Below are positions 30,101 through 42,599 of a DNA stretch of 64,000 nucleotides, in pieces. This DNA comes from Capitulum mitella (lineage: Eukaryota; Arthropoda; Thecostraca; Pollicipedomorpha; Pollicipedidae), in NCBI GenBank assembly GCA_030062745.1, contig CP099850.1, positions 10,483,538-10,547,537 on the forward strand. Reading direction: 5' to 3'. Numbering within the stretch: position 1 is the first letter of the stretch; the number at the start of each line of letters is the position of its first letter. The translations under genes were made by a program, and so were the position numbers. The notes below the pieces were generated by a model. It made no database searches. It was not told where the DNA came from and saw nothing but the letters and a program-made list of their open reading frames with translations.

Positions 30101-33100
30101 TATCCTCACGTCGTCCCCAGCCGCCTTCCGCTGGTCGGGCACGGTAGTGCTGCCTCTGCGCCAGTCCGTCCAGCGCCGTCGGTCGGTTGTCGGGCCGGCC
30201 TGTCACGCTGCACCTCTGCGCCGCAGAGTGGATGGTGCTGGAGCAGGTGACGGTGGCGGCCCTGGACATGCACAAGATGACTGTCGCCGAGGACTGTCTG
30301 ATGATGCTGGCCAAACGCTTCCCCGGCAGCCAGAGGGTGCGCAAGCTGAAGGCCCTGCGGCTGGAGGCGCTGGAGAGGTGAGCAGTTTTTCGGCTGCCCT
30401 TGTTTTACGTCACTGTGAAAGCTTTTTTCTGGGTTGAAGTCGTATTGTACTCGCACGTCGGTCAGAGGTTGTCAAAGTGTGAAGCTTTGTATGTATTCAG
30501 AAAGCTGACTGCATTTGAATTTCGATCGATTTTAGTTTGCACTTGGAAGGCTGTAGACACATTGCCGTGACCAGGGAGTAATATTGCAGTGGGGATTGAG
30601 CACTTTGCGGAATGATTGCTTCCAGGACTTGATCCATTAAAGCATAAACGTTTATCAATGGCTCCAATGAAACGGCGAATCGCATTTTCGATCAACTCGT
30701 GTTTTTCCACCTGTCACGGGTCAAAAATACGATGTGCTTATTCCAGATTTTTTTGGGTTGATTTATAGTCTGATGCATTAAGCATGGTCAGTGCGATTAT
30801 TATTTTGTTCTCTTGAATAAATTTTGTTCATACCACCAGTGTTCGATTTTAGGTATGATGACGCGAACGACATCTATGACGCCATTCTGCGGAAAGATGA
30901 AACCAACACTGTGGTGAGAAAACGCAAGATCGCCCTCCTCAAGTCTCTGGGCAAGACGGCGGAAGCCATTAAGGAACTGGTCGAATACCTGAAAAAGTAC
31001 GTATTTCTGACCAAGCTATGTTTGTCACATTTGTATTATCGGAAGATGCTTTCTAAGTGTTCATCAGTAACGCAGTGCACGCCGTTTTCTGTGGCGTCGG
31101 TTGACACAAACCATAAACATGATTATGCATCTGCAGCGTCTGGCGTGGTTCTTGGGCTGTTTAGTGGACAAGTTTCGCGTGAGGCTGACTCAGACAGAGC
31201 CACGCGGCCGTCGTTTATTGGCTGCCGTTGACGGCTCACGTCGTCCACAGGTTCATGTCCGACACCGAGGCCTGGATGGAGCTTGCCGACCTGTACATCG
31301 GCGAGCAGGACTTCAACAAGGCCGCCTTCTGCATGGAGGAGCTGCTGCTTCACAATCCGCACCACCACCTCTACTTCCAGAAGTACGCCGACATCAAGTA
31401 CACTCAGGTGCGACCGACATCCTGCTGCGCTCGTAATGGTTATCTTATTGAACCTTGGGGCGTAAATTTGCGACAATCTGTGCCGTAATCGGTGCTGTGT
31501 GTATCGCGGGCACCGCTGCTGCGCCCTCCGAGCGTCTTATGAGAGCCCTTTGTCCCGAACAAATCTACTGTAGAACGCAATCTCCGGCTGTACAGACGAT
31601 ATAATAGGGTCCTGCTGGCATGGCTACGTGATTTATGTTGGAACGGTACCTTACATAAAGGCTGTTTATTTTCACCTCCGAATTGGCGCTGAACGGCGAT
31701 TATCTCCCCTGTCCCCCAACACCGACTTAAAACGGCCGCCGTTTCCGTGTCTGATGCCGACCTCGAGGGTCGGATATCGTCGTTCGTAATCCAGCGGTGC
31801 TCCTTCCTTAGCCGGCCGGAATGGCCGCAGTTTGGTGGTTGGTGCTGTCATCTCTGGGCCACGAGGCCACGGGTTTGTGCCTGGTTGATGCAAGATTCAG
31901 TCATCCCGGTGACCAACAGGCGTGTGAGACTATCCTGCTAATTGCGGCAAACGGTGTATGGTCCTTAAACCACAACGCTAACCAGACCTAGACGGGTCTT
32001 GGCTGACGCGAAGTTTGAATACCGCAAACGAGTGAGGCGTTTCTCGTTCATTTTTTCAGGGTGGCTTTGACAACGTGGAGCTGTCGCGCTCATACTACTC
32101 CCGCGCGGTGAAGCTGAGCTCGGCCTCCAATCTTCGCGCACTCTACGGCCTCATGCTGGTACGGATGCAAACCAGTCGTTTGGGGCGACTTCAGCCGACG
32201 GTAATCGATCTGAGGCGGTCGTTTTCATAGTCGGCATTGTAACGGCCATTGACGGAGTTCAGTGATATCGAAGCCTGACATTTCGCGGAAGATGTTACCC
32301 CGGCTGCCGTTTGATCAATACATGCCGTCGGTTTGATTGCTGAAGCAAATCCTTGCGCTGGCGACGGCCTGTGGTTAACCACACGAGCTCTGGTCTTCGC
32401 AATCTTGTTTATTGGAAGCACCACTCATTTGAATGTGCTGCTTCTCTGGTGGGAACTTTGCCTTGGCCTCGGTTCGCCCTAGGCTCTGTCGTGTTTAGCT
32501 CCTGCCCCGTGCCTTCCCTGTTGTGTGTGCTCTGTTTTGCTGTTCCCGACTGGGCGCTATTCACCGAGCACGACAGCCCCCCCCCCGTCTGGGCCGTCGC
32601 TGTATTGAGTGCGCCTCGCTGGGTCGGTGACGTGGGGGAGGAGGGGGGGGGGCGACGCGGGTCGACTGCACAGCTGACCGCTCCTCTGTGTTCTAGTGCT
32701 GCTCGTTCATCGCTAATTCACCAAAGGCGAGCGCCCAGAAGAAGAAGGAGAAACACAAAGATCGGCCAGTGGGCAGCCCAGTGCATATCGGAAAAGTAAG
32801 CAGACGGGGGCGTGTTTGGGTGCGGTTTTACTTTCTTTGTGTTTGTATTATGTATCGTTATGTTACCGATTAGTTGTTGCGGTCCGACAATAATTTTTTA
32901 AAGTCATTCCTTTCTTCCGTGTTTCCTTTTCGGTTGGATTGTCAGGCTTCTCCTCACAGCTCTGCCTTGTCAGGAATAAACACCAGATCAATCCCTCCGC
33001 CCCAGACAAAGGGCGATTCACGCTGCCGTCGATCGCTGATGATGCTCGACATTTCGACGGGCCCGTTGTCGGACAGGCACGGCGAAACGAGGGCCTCAGT

Positions 33101-35864
33101 GAACGATGCACGTGACCGGCGGGCGATAATGGCGGCAGTCCCGTTACCTTTATGCGGGCGCCGCGGCATTTCCGTGGAGTTTGTTTACGTGACGGCGCGA
33201 GACCGGTGGCGATCGGTCGCGGCGGCCGCCGCCGTCTGGCGGCTGCGTGCCCGGCGCTCGTTGCCGCTCGCGGCTGGACTGAGGGTCGGCCGGCACGGTA
33301 TTCCATGGGCCGCCGCCTGGCCGGGCTTGATTGGTACCGCACCGTAAAGCCGGACTGTCGCGCGTCCGCTAATGGAATGCCGGTCGATGGGTGGATCATT
33401 TCAACCGCGGACGTATAATTTAGTTATGCGGATCGACGGCAATAGAGGTAATTGCCGATTTGAGCGTCCGTCGTTCGGCGCATTTTTGTTAGGGTAACGT
33501 GCTGAGAGTTAACACGACCTCTGTGCCGGGGCGATCTGCTTCTGTAGGGAAGGCACAGGTAGCTCCGAAGGCCCAAGGAAATGTAACAGTCGAAACTGAA
33601 ATCGCTGCGCGTACAAACTAGACTTACCGAAGAATGCAAAGGGCTTTACCGATATTCCACAGTGTCTTCTTGGACTATAGTCTAATTTAAATCTTGCGAA
33701 AACGGTTCGTCAAGGTTCGCTAGCTTCTTGTTCAATGTGCTGACGTTGAATACACGGGTGAACATCGTTCGCGTAATGTTTATGTACCATGGAGTGAACT
33801 TTAAGTGAAAACGAAAAAGTTGTTTATTTCACTGAAAACTATGAGGTTTTTGAAATGTGCACTACCTTGTGATGATCAGTTCAGGCCAGCTTAGCTCTTG
33901 ACTCCCGAATGTTTCACGAGGTGATATTTTGGGATGTTTGCATTGTGCTTAGCATGCCCCGTAAATCAGCATTGTTGGCTCTCCACGTGGATGATGCAAC
34001 AGTGAAGGCTGCCTTGCCATGCTGTATGGGAAGGAGTAAAGGTTTTGGTTTTAAGCGGCGAGATTCCAGCTGAATCTTGATGAAGGGCATTTTTGTAGAT
34101 AACTTCAACGAGTAACCTGCGAAAACTGGACTTTTTGCCCCATTGGCTTTTCTCCCACTCCAAAACGACAGAGGCTAGAAACCTCGCAACTTGTCTTCTC
34201 CTTTTTCTGCCTCGTCTTGCATCATGCAATATGGACGACCCTGCTCCTCGCTGCAGACGTTTACGGCGCAGCTTTTCTGCCGCCTCTGTGCCTCCGTTAG
34301 GTGGCTGCATTGACAGCAGTTATCAACAATTCAGCGGCCGGTACCTCGCGGCCGGGCGGCCGACCGACGGCAATGCTTCCCAATGCGTTCCGCCATCAAT
34401 ATCGGAAGTGCCGAGCGTCTTCTGGCGCCGCTCTCCAGGCTGGGGACGGGCGGCCGCGCGGCGGGACCGTTCCCTCGGCAGTTCGATGAAGGGCGGCGTC
34501 GCGGTATGGCCGGGGCTGGACGGCTGGAGTCGTGTCTGCTGGACTCAGGGCGTGACGGCGATGCTGTGGTCTCGGTCACCGCTGCCACGGGACGGCCTGA
34601 GAGCGTCACTCATAATGAGTGTGATAGTTCTTTCCGGTACTTGTCGTTAGATGACTGCTATCTGAAGACGTAAAAAAGGAATTTGATGACATCAAAAATG
34701 GTTGTATGGGCCCCCAGACGTTTGGCGTGATTAACACCAGACAGTTTGGAGTCGAACTGTCGAGTGTGTTATACACTCGTAAACTGATCTTAATATGCAG
34801 CACAAGCCGATTCGGGTTTATCGAGAGATGGGTTTCTATCACGTCCAAAGGCTTGGGAGGAAGAGTATTGTATTGTGCCGGCCTTTTTTTTACCATTTTA
34901 CGATGCGTGAAAATGGCTTAGTGAAGATGTCTGTGGACGAAAGTGCTCCCGTTCGACACTTGACGTGACAGAGGGCGCTATTTGGTGGTGCGGCTCACTG
35001 GCGAGCCGCCGTCCGTGCACCGCTGAATCGCTGTCTTGCGAATCGGATCAGAAGATCAAACAGTCTGGCGTCTGTCGACGTAACCAACCGGAACGACGGT
35101 CTGATCTTCCCGCATTTTTAACTCCATTTGCAGAGTCTCAGCATATCTACCTTATAAAAATGCTGATAGCCGGACTTTTATTAAACATGGACATGCTCTT
35201 TTTTGATGAAGGGAAAACGCAGCGAGTAACTTTGTCGTTTGTGTTTGTGCTGAGAATCGCTGACATCGGCTGACAACGTGAGTTTGTCCGACGTCCATTC
35301 AGCATTGTCGCGTCGGCCGCTCCTAATGAAGCCAGTGGACGTGCCGGCCGTGGGACGGTGCCCATCTCGGACCGGACCCAGTCGTTACCGGCCGGAAGAG
35401 AATGGGTGCACCACTGACCTAATGGAAGGGCGCGCTCCCGGCGTCGTACAGAGTTCTCCGTAGAGCCGGCGGGGAGCCAGACAGGCGCGCTGGCGGCCCC
35501 GTCCTGTCCGGTCACGTGACCCATTAGCCCCAGCGGGACAACCCAGCTGGCCGTTCCCGGATGCCTTCGCGGATAGTCACGTGACCGATGCTCTGGCGAG
35601 AAGCGGGAGGCGCCCTGTCCCCATGAAGACGACCCTCTGATGGCTGCGGGACGCCGTCATCCACCTTGGCCTTGCAATCAGTGGAACATTGAGAAACTTT
35701 GCGAATGGGCTATCCCCATAACTTTGCTGGCAGATGCAAACCTATTCTGCTCCGCTGAGATGAAACGTTTTGGCACATTGTTGGCGTTTGGCCGCGATGA
35801 AGACAGCCATTATGTAAGAGACTGTCACTTGCATATATATGCATATGTATATACATACATATAC

Positions 35865-35929
<65 letters not shown>

Positions 35930-38299
35930 ATCAAGTTCGGACTCAGGATTTCGCCGGGAGGGGGAGGGGGGAGAGGGCAGTGGTCAGCGCGGGGCCCCTC
36001 TCCCGGCCAGGACCCCCCAATTTTTTGCTCCTCACGTATGAAAAAATGTTTATCTGCTGGGGTCCAGACCGAAATATGTGGTGTAATTCTGCGTTTATTG
36101 CCATATGAAATAATCGAAAAATTCAAGCGCGTCACCTCATTTGAGAAAATTTTGCGTTTTGTCCCTCCTACAAAGTGGCCGAAATATGACAACGGCGAGA
36201 TTGTAGGCGGCTGCGTCTCTCCCTCTCTTTGAAATGTCGTGTCTCTATCTGGTCCAGGAGCTCCTCTGCCCCCTCATAGCTTCTGGAGACTTTTCTGCTT
36301 TTTTGGTGCTCTCGGGCCGTCTGCCGTGTCAGTGCTGTCCAGTGGTCTCCAGTTCCTTTTATAGTCCCACATGTCCCACGGAACGCCTCAGGCGCTCCTT
36401 TCACAGTTTCGGGGACACCTCGGGCGGTGTCATGGACCTATGTGGCAGCTTCGGGACATTTAGCCACCTCGGGTCCCCTTCTGTCGTACCTGGGGAATTT
36501 TTGTCGTCCAAGAAGCTCCTCAGGCAGTAACAGTTATTCTGTCTAAGTCTCTCTCTGGCGTGACAGAGGCACCTCTGGCAATGCTCCATGTCCTATGACC
36601 GTTTCAGAAGCTGTCTGAACGTCTCGAGGCTTAGTAATTTCAGGGGCCCTTCTGGTCGTCCCAGTGGGCCCCGCGTTGTCTTAGGTGCCCTCTTGTCCTC
36701 TGGGGAACGTTTTTGCCGTCTCAGGAGCCCTCTGGCAGTTACAAAAGACCTTTTGGCGATTTCAAGGCCCCTGTGCATTGTCATGGGCCCTCTGTATGTC
36801 TCTGGTGGTCTCCTTGGCTGCATCAGGCCTTCCTCTGTAATACAGAGTACATCTGCCCGTCTCGAGGCCCCTCTAACCATACCAGGGGCCTTTGTTGGCG
36901 CCTCAGGGGCCTCACTGGCAGTCTCAGGGGGACCTTTTCTGTGCCACGAGCCCGCCTAACACACTCTGGGTCCCTCAGGCCGTCCAGTGCCCCCTTGCCG
37001 TCTAAGAAGTCTTCTTATCGTCTTTGCCTTGCAGGGGCCCTCCGACCTTTTTGGCGGCCTCAGGGGTCATCCGCCGTGTAGGGGCCCACCTTGCCATCTC
37101 AGGACCCGCCTGACCTTCCCGGGGCCCCTGACTACATCAAGAACCTCTCAGATTTTCAAAAAGACCAGTATAGCCCATTTGGGACCCCTCTCGAAGTTGA
37201 GAAGTTGAGAAGGTCACTGATGAATCCCTGTTCAGGGAACCTCTCTGGCTGGCCAGGGCCTCCTTAAACCATGCGAAGCACCCTCTTAAGTCCTTGCCGT
37301 TTCAGGGGCCTCTGGCACTTAAAGCGGTCTTATGGACCGCTTTGTTGTGTTGGGGTCTCTCTTGTGGTCTCCAGGACCCTTGGAGAGTTTCAGGGGCCCT
37401 TCTATCCATCTTGCCGTCTCAGGGCCTTATTAGCCCTTCCGAGGGCCCTCTGACTGCATCAGGAATCTTCAACTTCTGACACAGGTCCGTGAGACCCATT
37501 CGGGTCCCCTGTGTCATTCCAGGGACCCCTTTGCCGTCCCAGGGACCTGATCCTCATCTTGGCTGTCTTAGGAACTCTGTGACCCTTCTGACGGTCTTAG
37601 GGGAAATCTGCCGTGTTGTGGCTCTGACTGTGTGTTGACCTACGCGCCCTTTGGGAGCTTCAGGAGCCCTCTTTGCTTCTCAGGGGTTGTCTGACCCTCC
37701 CAGAGGCCCCCTGACTGCATCAAGAGCCCGTCACGTTTTCACAGAGGCCTCGTGAAGTCCATGCGGGACCCCTTTCGGGGCCCCTTTTGAGTATGACAGG
37801 GGCCCATTGGGAGGGGCCCCTTCTCAGGTCTGAGGGAAGCAGTTGCTCCCATGGACCCCCCCCAGATCTGCGTCTGATATACATTGTTGTGGATATTGTT
37901 ATTGTTTATAATTGCAACTGTACGCAGGTATGGCTTTTCCGTAGGCATAAAGTTTTTCATTTCGTATATATGTGTATAATGTACATAATATATTGCTTTA
38001 AGTATGAGTATCCGATTTCTGTCTGTGTTTGATTTCAAGCGACCATCTTTGTGGAAAATTCATGTGGTTTTCTTGATGTTTTAAAGTTGTTTTCTAGATA
38101 GAAATTTGGCTTATTACTGGTTTTGGAAGATGAATTAAGAGTCCCGAAACGTCAAACACAATATAAAAAGAAATATATGTCTAACTACGGTAGTTAGTTT
38201 TTAATTATGTGGACCTACTGTAACGAACAAAGCAGTCAAAACCATGGAAGAAAATGGTAAGGAACTTGTAAAGGCAAAATATGCATTGGCTTATAACCA

Positions 38300-38368
<69 letters not shown>

Positions 38369-41300
38369 TATGCACACCTGATCTTTTACGTGTTGGTGGT
38401 CTATCAACACACCAGTCAGATCCCACTGTAATTGTCGAGCTTCAGGCTGTTGCCAGAAATACGCTGTGCGGGCCACGCGGAGGCACGCTGCCCACGTCGA
38501 AGATGGAAGCGCGACTCTTGAAGCCTCCCCCAAGTCTTGTGAAAGGGCTCGCTGTCACCAGCACCCTCATGGATGCGAGACTGGCTTTGAGGTGGCGTCG
38601 CCCGCCTCGTGGACAGGGCCGCGGAATGGGTGTCTCCCACAGCGGCGTCGTGAAGTTTCGCGGCGGCAATTGTCCTCACTCGTTCGGCGGACCGCGTGGA
38701 GCCGTCGGTGTCACCGCCAGCGTCTCACAGCTCCCGGCCGGGAGGGCGTCGATGAAGCCACCGCCGTTCCGGGGCGGCGGCGCGCTGTAACTGACATGGC
38801 CCGGCCGGCCGCGTGCCGCAGATTGCGCCAGACACTGGCCGCCGCCGCTCGTTGCCGGCTGATGGTGCGGCCGGCGGCGTGTTCCGGCTGAATCACGCCC
38901 GACTGATCCGCGGATACGACTCGCCAAAGTGGGCGACATTTTCCGGCGGAGGTGGAAAGTTTCGGCCGGCGGCCGTCGCCGGAAGGCCGGGGATAAGTTA
39001 GCGGAGCCGGCGGGATCGACTCGGCCTTACGGCGGCGACAGGCCGTGCTGACGGCCGGCGAGACGCGGGCCGCGCGCCCCCTCGTGCCGAGAAGCGTCGG
39101 ACGCCAGTGGAGGCCGCCGCCGCCGACGGCGGCCGGCTCGTCGTGCTCCTGGACGGCGCCTATCATCGGTGGCGTGCGACGAAGTGGTATCGTTTGGGAC
39201 GGGCGCGTCCACCAGTGCCGGACGGTCCGGCGTCTGGCGGTCTGACGGTCTGGACCAGCCAGCTGCTGGCTCGGACGGTGCCGGCCGTTCCACGTGACGT
39301 TGCGGTGCCTGATGACCCTGACCCGTCATGTTTGTGCTCAATCAGACGGTTTCCCTATTCGTCTGTAGTTGGTGGGGATAACGAGTCGCGGCAAGCTGAT
39401 GAATAGACTTCGTTGCCGTGCTGGTTTTACTGCTGCAAACGCTCTCCACATGAGTTTCCTTCGCTGCAAGAATAATGATTGATCTTATGACCTCACGGCG
39501 TAGAATTTCCAATTCGTTATTGACAGATATACGTTATATGGGACGTTGTTTTACATACATGAACATTCGACATCTCGCTTTGCGTTAATTCACGAAAGAT
39601 GCATCAGGCTATGCGGGTTCTGCGTCGTACGCCAATTGTTAAGTAATGGTTTCGGTACAGAACGACCTATTTCAGTTCCAGAACCGTAGGAAGCATGAAA
39701 TAGTAATCTCGCATACACTATGAACGCAGCATTCCTGACATGCTTGGGAACGCGGGAAGGGGTGGGGATGGGAGGGCGTGGAAGACGGTACTCATCACAC
39801 GGCAGCATTGTCTATGCTCTGTCTGCAACGCTTCGACCTTATGACGAGGATTTTTATTTGAATTTGGGATGGCATGGTTCACGACTCGTTCCCGTCCTGA
39901 CTAGGCCCATGTCTGCTAGTATGCTGCTTCACCGTGAACAGTTTTCGGCTCGGCTCCGTACGTGCTGGTTTATGAATGTCTGCTTGGTGTGGAGCTGCGC
40001 GATAACACCATCATTCATCGTAGCGCGTCGGCCGTGCATGGTCGGTGAGGGACGGGCCGGCGGCGGCCGGCGATATCGCCAAACGGCCGTCCGTTCCGGC
40101 CGTTGAGCTCGGTTCGTTTCCCCGGGCGGCGCCAGACGGGCGCGCTCCGGTGCCGTGGCGGCGATAACGCGGCGTTTATCGCGCGAGACGCGCTGGTGTC
40201 GGCCGGACGCGGCACAGTTGGCCCGGCCGGCGGCTCGCTGCGACCGCTCGACCGGCCTCGAGCCGAACCTCCGGCCGGGCCGGCTATTCCGGGCCGGGGT
40301 GGCCACGACTCCCACCGGGGGATGAATGTGTGACACGCTCTGACACTGAGATGGCCTGGGCTCTTCTGAAGACTGGTCCAGTGACACACAGAGGACACCG
40401 CGGTGGCCTGGACTCTGAGGGGCTGGTCCACTGACACATCGGGGTAGCTTAGAGTCCTCTGAGGCTGGTGTACTGACACGCTGCTGATTCTGGGATGGCC
40501 TGGACTCCCTCTGGGGGCTGGCCCACAGGCACACTGGGATGGCCTAGACTTGCGCTGAGGCCTGATCCTTGGACGCACTGCTGATACCGGGGTGGTCTGG
40601 ATCCCCATGAGAGCTGGTCCAGTGACACGGACCGTCATTACACTGGTCTGCTGGCCCGGTCTACCGTAATCCTCCTGGCGCGTGCCTGCTGTCACCACTG
40701 GTGCGTTTGTTGTTGCTGCCGCTGCTGCTGCTGGAACCGTTGTTGCTGTTTTGTCGTCCTCCCATCCCCCCCCCCGTTTCCTGGTATCGCCGACCTCCGG
40801 TTCTTTGGCACCACTTTCCCGCTGTCCTGCTGGCTCGTCGTCATGTTTTTGATCCGCTGCAACACCACGAACGTGTGCTGCACCATCTGTTCACTGGGCT
40901 GCCATTCGCTGCACAACCACTCGCAGCACAAGCCGTCGTGTCGCTCCCGGTCTTACCCTCTTCGCTTATCTAATTTGAACAGGCATTGACTGATTGCCTT
41001 CGATTCGACTGGCGACTTCATTTGGCCTTCGTTTAGCGTGTGCATGTTCCCGTCGTTATGCGTTTTCTCGGTATGTTTCAGGCCTGCTGATCTACTGATT
41101 GCATTGTTCAACTTCTTGCTGTGGCGCTGTGTCGCTGTACTGTTGTGCCACCGAGGCGCGGTTTTGTTGTGTCCGTGTGTTGCTGCGTTGTTTTGTTCCT
41201 TTGTCGCTGTGTTGTGCCGCTGCGCCGCTGCGCCGCTGTGTCTTTGTGCCGCTGTGTCATTGGGTTGCTGTACCGTCGTGCCACTGTGTCGGTGTGTTGT

Positions 41301-41452
41301 TTTGCCGCTGTTTCACCGTGTTGTTGTGCCGCCGTGCCGCCGTGCCGCTTAGGGCGTCTCTGTCCCTCTCTGGCAGATACTCGGAGGCCATCAAAGAGGA
41401 CGACGACCGTCCTCCGGTGGAGGAGCTCCTCAAAGCGCTCACCGTCAGCTAG
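24063..41452 (+). CDS. EMC2 (TTC35), ER membrane complex subunit 2
   Basis: EMC2 is the cytosolic TPR subunit of the ER membrane protein complex, which inserts tail-anchored and multipass proteins. Exons: 24063-24123 (tentative), 26321-26434, 30227-30377, 30853-30996, 31251-31407, 32060-32158, 32697-32795 and 41377-41452. Matches to human EMC2 include [72 protein letters not shown] and ALYGLML; the middle is TPR-type helices. With one extra base removed near 32757 the model gives 299 residues; human has about 297. The C-terminus lacks about 12 residues found in human, so a small exon may hide in the 8.6-kb last intron. Confidence 0.92.
24645..26152. other. CpG-depleted block in putative EMC2 intron 1
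   Basis: Only one CG (about 25603) is seen in 1.5 kb. Open frames such as 25049-25489 arise partly from this composition, and none resembles a known protein. Confidence 0.8.
26321..26434 (+). CDS. EMC2 exon 2
   Basis: It encodes [20 protein letters not shown] and HKLGDE, matching human KWREENSRNS and KLGDD. The acceptor is CGGCAG and the donor GTGAGG, leaving one base. Confidence 0.88.
28882..29165. repeat. 58-bp tandem repeat in EMC2 intron
   Basis: Five diverged copies start CGGGTGCTCC near 28882, 28941, 28999, 29054 and 29112, with spacings of 59, 58, 55 and 58 bp. Confidence 0.85.
29953..30111. repeat. 26-bp tandem repeat upstream of EMC2 exon 3
   Basis: Six to seven copies of about 26 bp, containing TCTGTTAGCCATCCTCACGC. 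The array ends about 115 bp before the exon. Confidence 0.9.
30227..30377 (+). CDS. EMC2 exon 3
   Basis: It encodes [14 protein letters not shown], then [20 protein letters not shown], parallel to human WIIYEQVMIAALD and FPGSHRVKRL. The acceptor is CCGCAG and the donor GTGAGC, leaving AG. Confidence 0.93.
30853..30996 (+). CDS. EMC2 exon 4 (TPR)
   Basis: It encodes [39 protein letters not shown] and LVEYLK. The acceptor is TTTTAG and the donor GTACGT, leaving AA. Confidence 0.93.
31251..31407 (+). CDS. EMC2 exon 5 (TPR)
   Basis: It encodes [36 protein letters not shown] and ADIKYTQ, very close to human. The acceptor is CCACAG and the donor GTGCGA, phase 0. Confidence 0.94.
32060..32158 (+). 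CDS. EMC2 exon 6 (TPR)
   Basis: It encodes [20 protein letters not shown] and [10 protein letters not shown], matching human GGLENLELSRKYF and RALFGL. The acceptor is TTTCAG and the donor GTACGG, phase 0. Confidence 0.92.
32697..32795 (+). CDS. EMC2 exon 7, with one extra base
   Basis: It starts [20 protein letters not shown] (human SHIASNPKASAKTKK), then must drop one base to read [12 protein letters not shown] (human KYASWAASQI). The final exon needs an entering phase of two, which only the shifted frame supplies. The acceptor is TTCTAG and the donor GTAAGC. Confidence 0.85.
32757..32759 (+). other. One-base frame break in EMC2 exon 7
   Basis: CACAAAG carries one A too many between the KEKH and KIGQW codons. 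Homology on both sides and the entry phase of the last exon agree. Confidence 0.8.
35858..35926. repeat. TA microsatellite
   Basis: A long TA run with a few interruptions at the left edge. It produces a false frame of alternating Tyr and Ile. Confidence 0.95.
36240..37860. repeat. Degenerate CCCTCTG/CAGGGGCC minisatellite
   Basis: About 1.6 kb of irregular units of about 30 bp built around CTCAGGGGCCCTCTG lie in the last EMC2 intron. A higher-order block around CTGACTGCATCA recurs near 37128, 37451 and 37711. Open frames on both strands are by-products. Confidence 0.8.
38302..38365. repeat. TA then GA microsatellite
   Basis: A short TA run passes directly into a GA run of about 40 bp. Confidence 0.95.
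40325..40640. repeat. About 52-bp tandem repeat in EMC2 intron
   Basis: Five to six diverged copies contain TGGCCTGGACTC and CTGGTCCACTGACAC, with spacings of about 43-53 bp. Confidence 0.75.
41100..41350. repeat. TGCCGCTGTG-type simple repeat
   Basis: Cryptic repeats of GCCGCTGTG and GTTGTTGTG directly precede the acceptor of the last EMC2 exon. They create long open frames that are not genes. Confidence 0.75.
41377..41452 (+). CDS. EMC2 last exon
   Basis: It encodes [20 protein letters not shown] and LTVS before TAG, parallel to the human end KYSLKAVEDMLETLQITQS. The acceptor is TGGCAG. Confidence 0.88.
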
Positions 41453-42119
41453 TGCCACTCTCCTCCAGGCCAGGGACAGCCGCAGACGACCGTCCGCTGT
41501 CTGGCCCGTCCCCGGCTGGTCACCGCTGGGGGAACCTCTGACCGAGCCGGGTCACTGCCGGCGGACCTTGACCGGACAGGTCACCGCTGGGTGGACCCCT
41601 CGTCGGGTCGGGTCACCGGGGCCAGACGCAGGTCAAAGGTCGGGGGTCATACGTTCGATCGCTTACATCAGACGGGGACGTTGGGATGCGGTCTCAGGTG
41701 TGCCGGCGGTCGTGCGTGTTGAATTGTGCAGTCCCTCCGTTGGGGATGAGTGGCCACGTGAGGGGTGTTCGGGGGGGGGGGACGGCTGGACTGGAATGGA
41801 ACGGAGGTTCGACGACTGCTACCTCGAGCCAGGCTATTTTGCCGTACCAGCGCTAATTGGATGCGTCACGGCTACCTTGACCGGAATGATAACTGGATGT
41901 GTATGTGGGTAGGGACGTGGTGTTATTATTTGACGGTCATGCCACTTTCCATTGCGCCATGTAGCTGGCCTCGTTCTGTAATCCGTTTTTGTGGTAGGTA
42001 CTCGATTGGAAGTTGTTTATTGTGATTCAAACAGTTATGTATTTCTTTTTATTTGGCAGTTGGATAAGAGTGACTCATCATCCTAATTAATTGCTTTGTA
42101 AAGGTTTAATTATCACATG

Positions 42120-42125
42120 AATAAA
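42120..42125 (+). terminator. EMC2 poly(A) signal
   Basis: AATAAA lies 668 bp after the EMC2 stop and is followed by a GT-rich stretch, as expected for a cleavage and polyadenylation site. Confidence 0.6.
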
Positions 42126-42189
42126 GTTGTATTGTCAGTGCGTGCCTGTTTTCATTATATCTGAAAATGTTTTACTTTGGAGTGGCATC

Positions 42190-42330
42190 AAAACTTAAAT
42201 CATGATTGTGTGATTAGATGAGTACTTAGAAACCATAGGTTGTCCAATGCCCCGTAAAACTTAAACTGTGACTGATGTGTGATGTGATGACTACGTACAA
42301 GCCATAGTTTGCCCAATGCCTCGTTCCCGT
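42190..42330. repeat. About 66-bp direct duplication
   Basis: Two diverged copies start AAAACTTAAA at about 42190 and 42256 and end CCAATGCC. Confidence 0.75.
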
Positions 42331-42599
42331 CTTGGTCTGGGGCCTAATCTGTCAAAGTTACTGATGCTATACAGCATCTTTCTAAGAGGCTGCAGTGGGC
42401 CGTTCCTGGTTGAGACTCTTGGAGCATCTAAAACGTGTTAAGCTTGGGGACATGCCGTCACTGTTTATGTTTTCTCTTCCATCACAAGGGCACGTGCCAT
42501 GGCGGCAGTTGTAACGGGTGACACTGGGAAATGAAACAATATTTGAAGTCATACTGTGAGCACATTTATTACTGCATGAACCTTAAGACTCCCAGTGGA

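Noticed and set aside
35640..36041. Frame with a Tyr-Ile run
   Set aside because: Translation of a TA microsatellite.
36234..37479. Several overlapping frames of 60-123 codons
   Set aside because: By-products of the CCCTCTG/CAGGGGCC repeat, present on both strands.
41121..41912. 263-codon plus-strand frame over the end of EMC2
   Set aside because: It is out of frame with the EMC2 last exon and built from a GCCGCTGTG repeat and 3' UTR.
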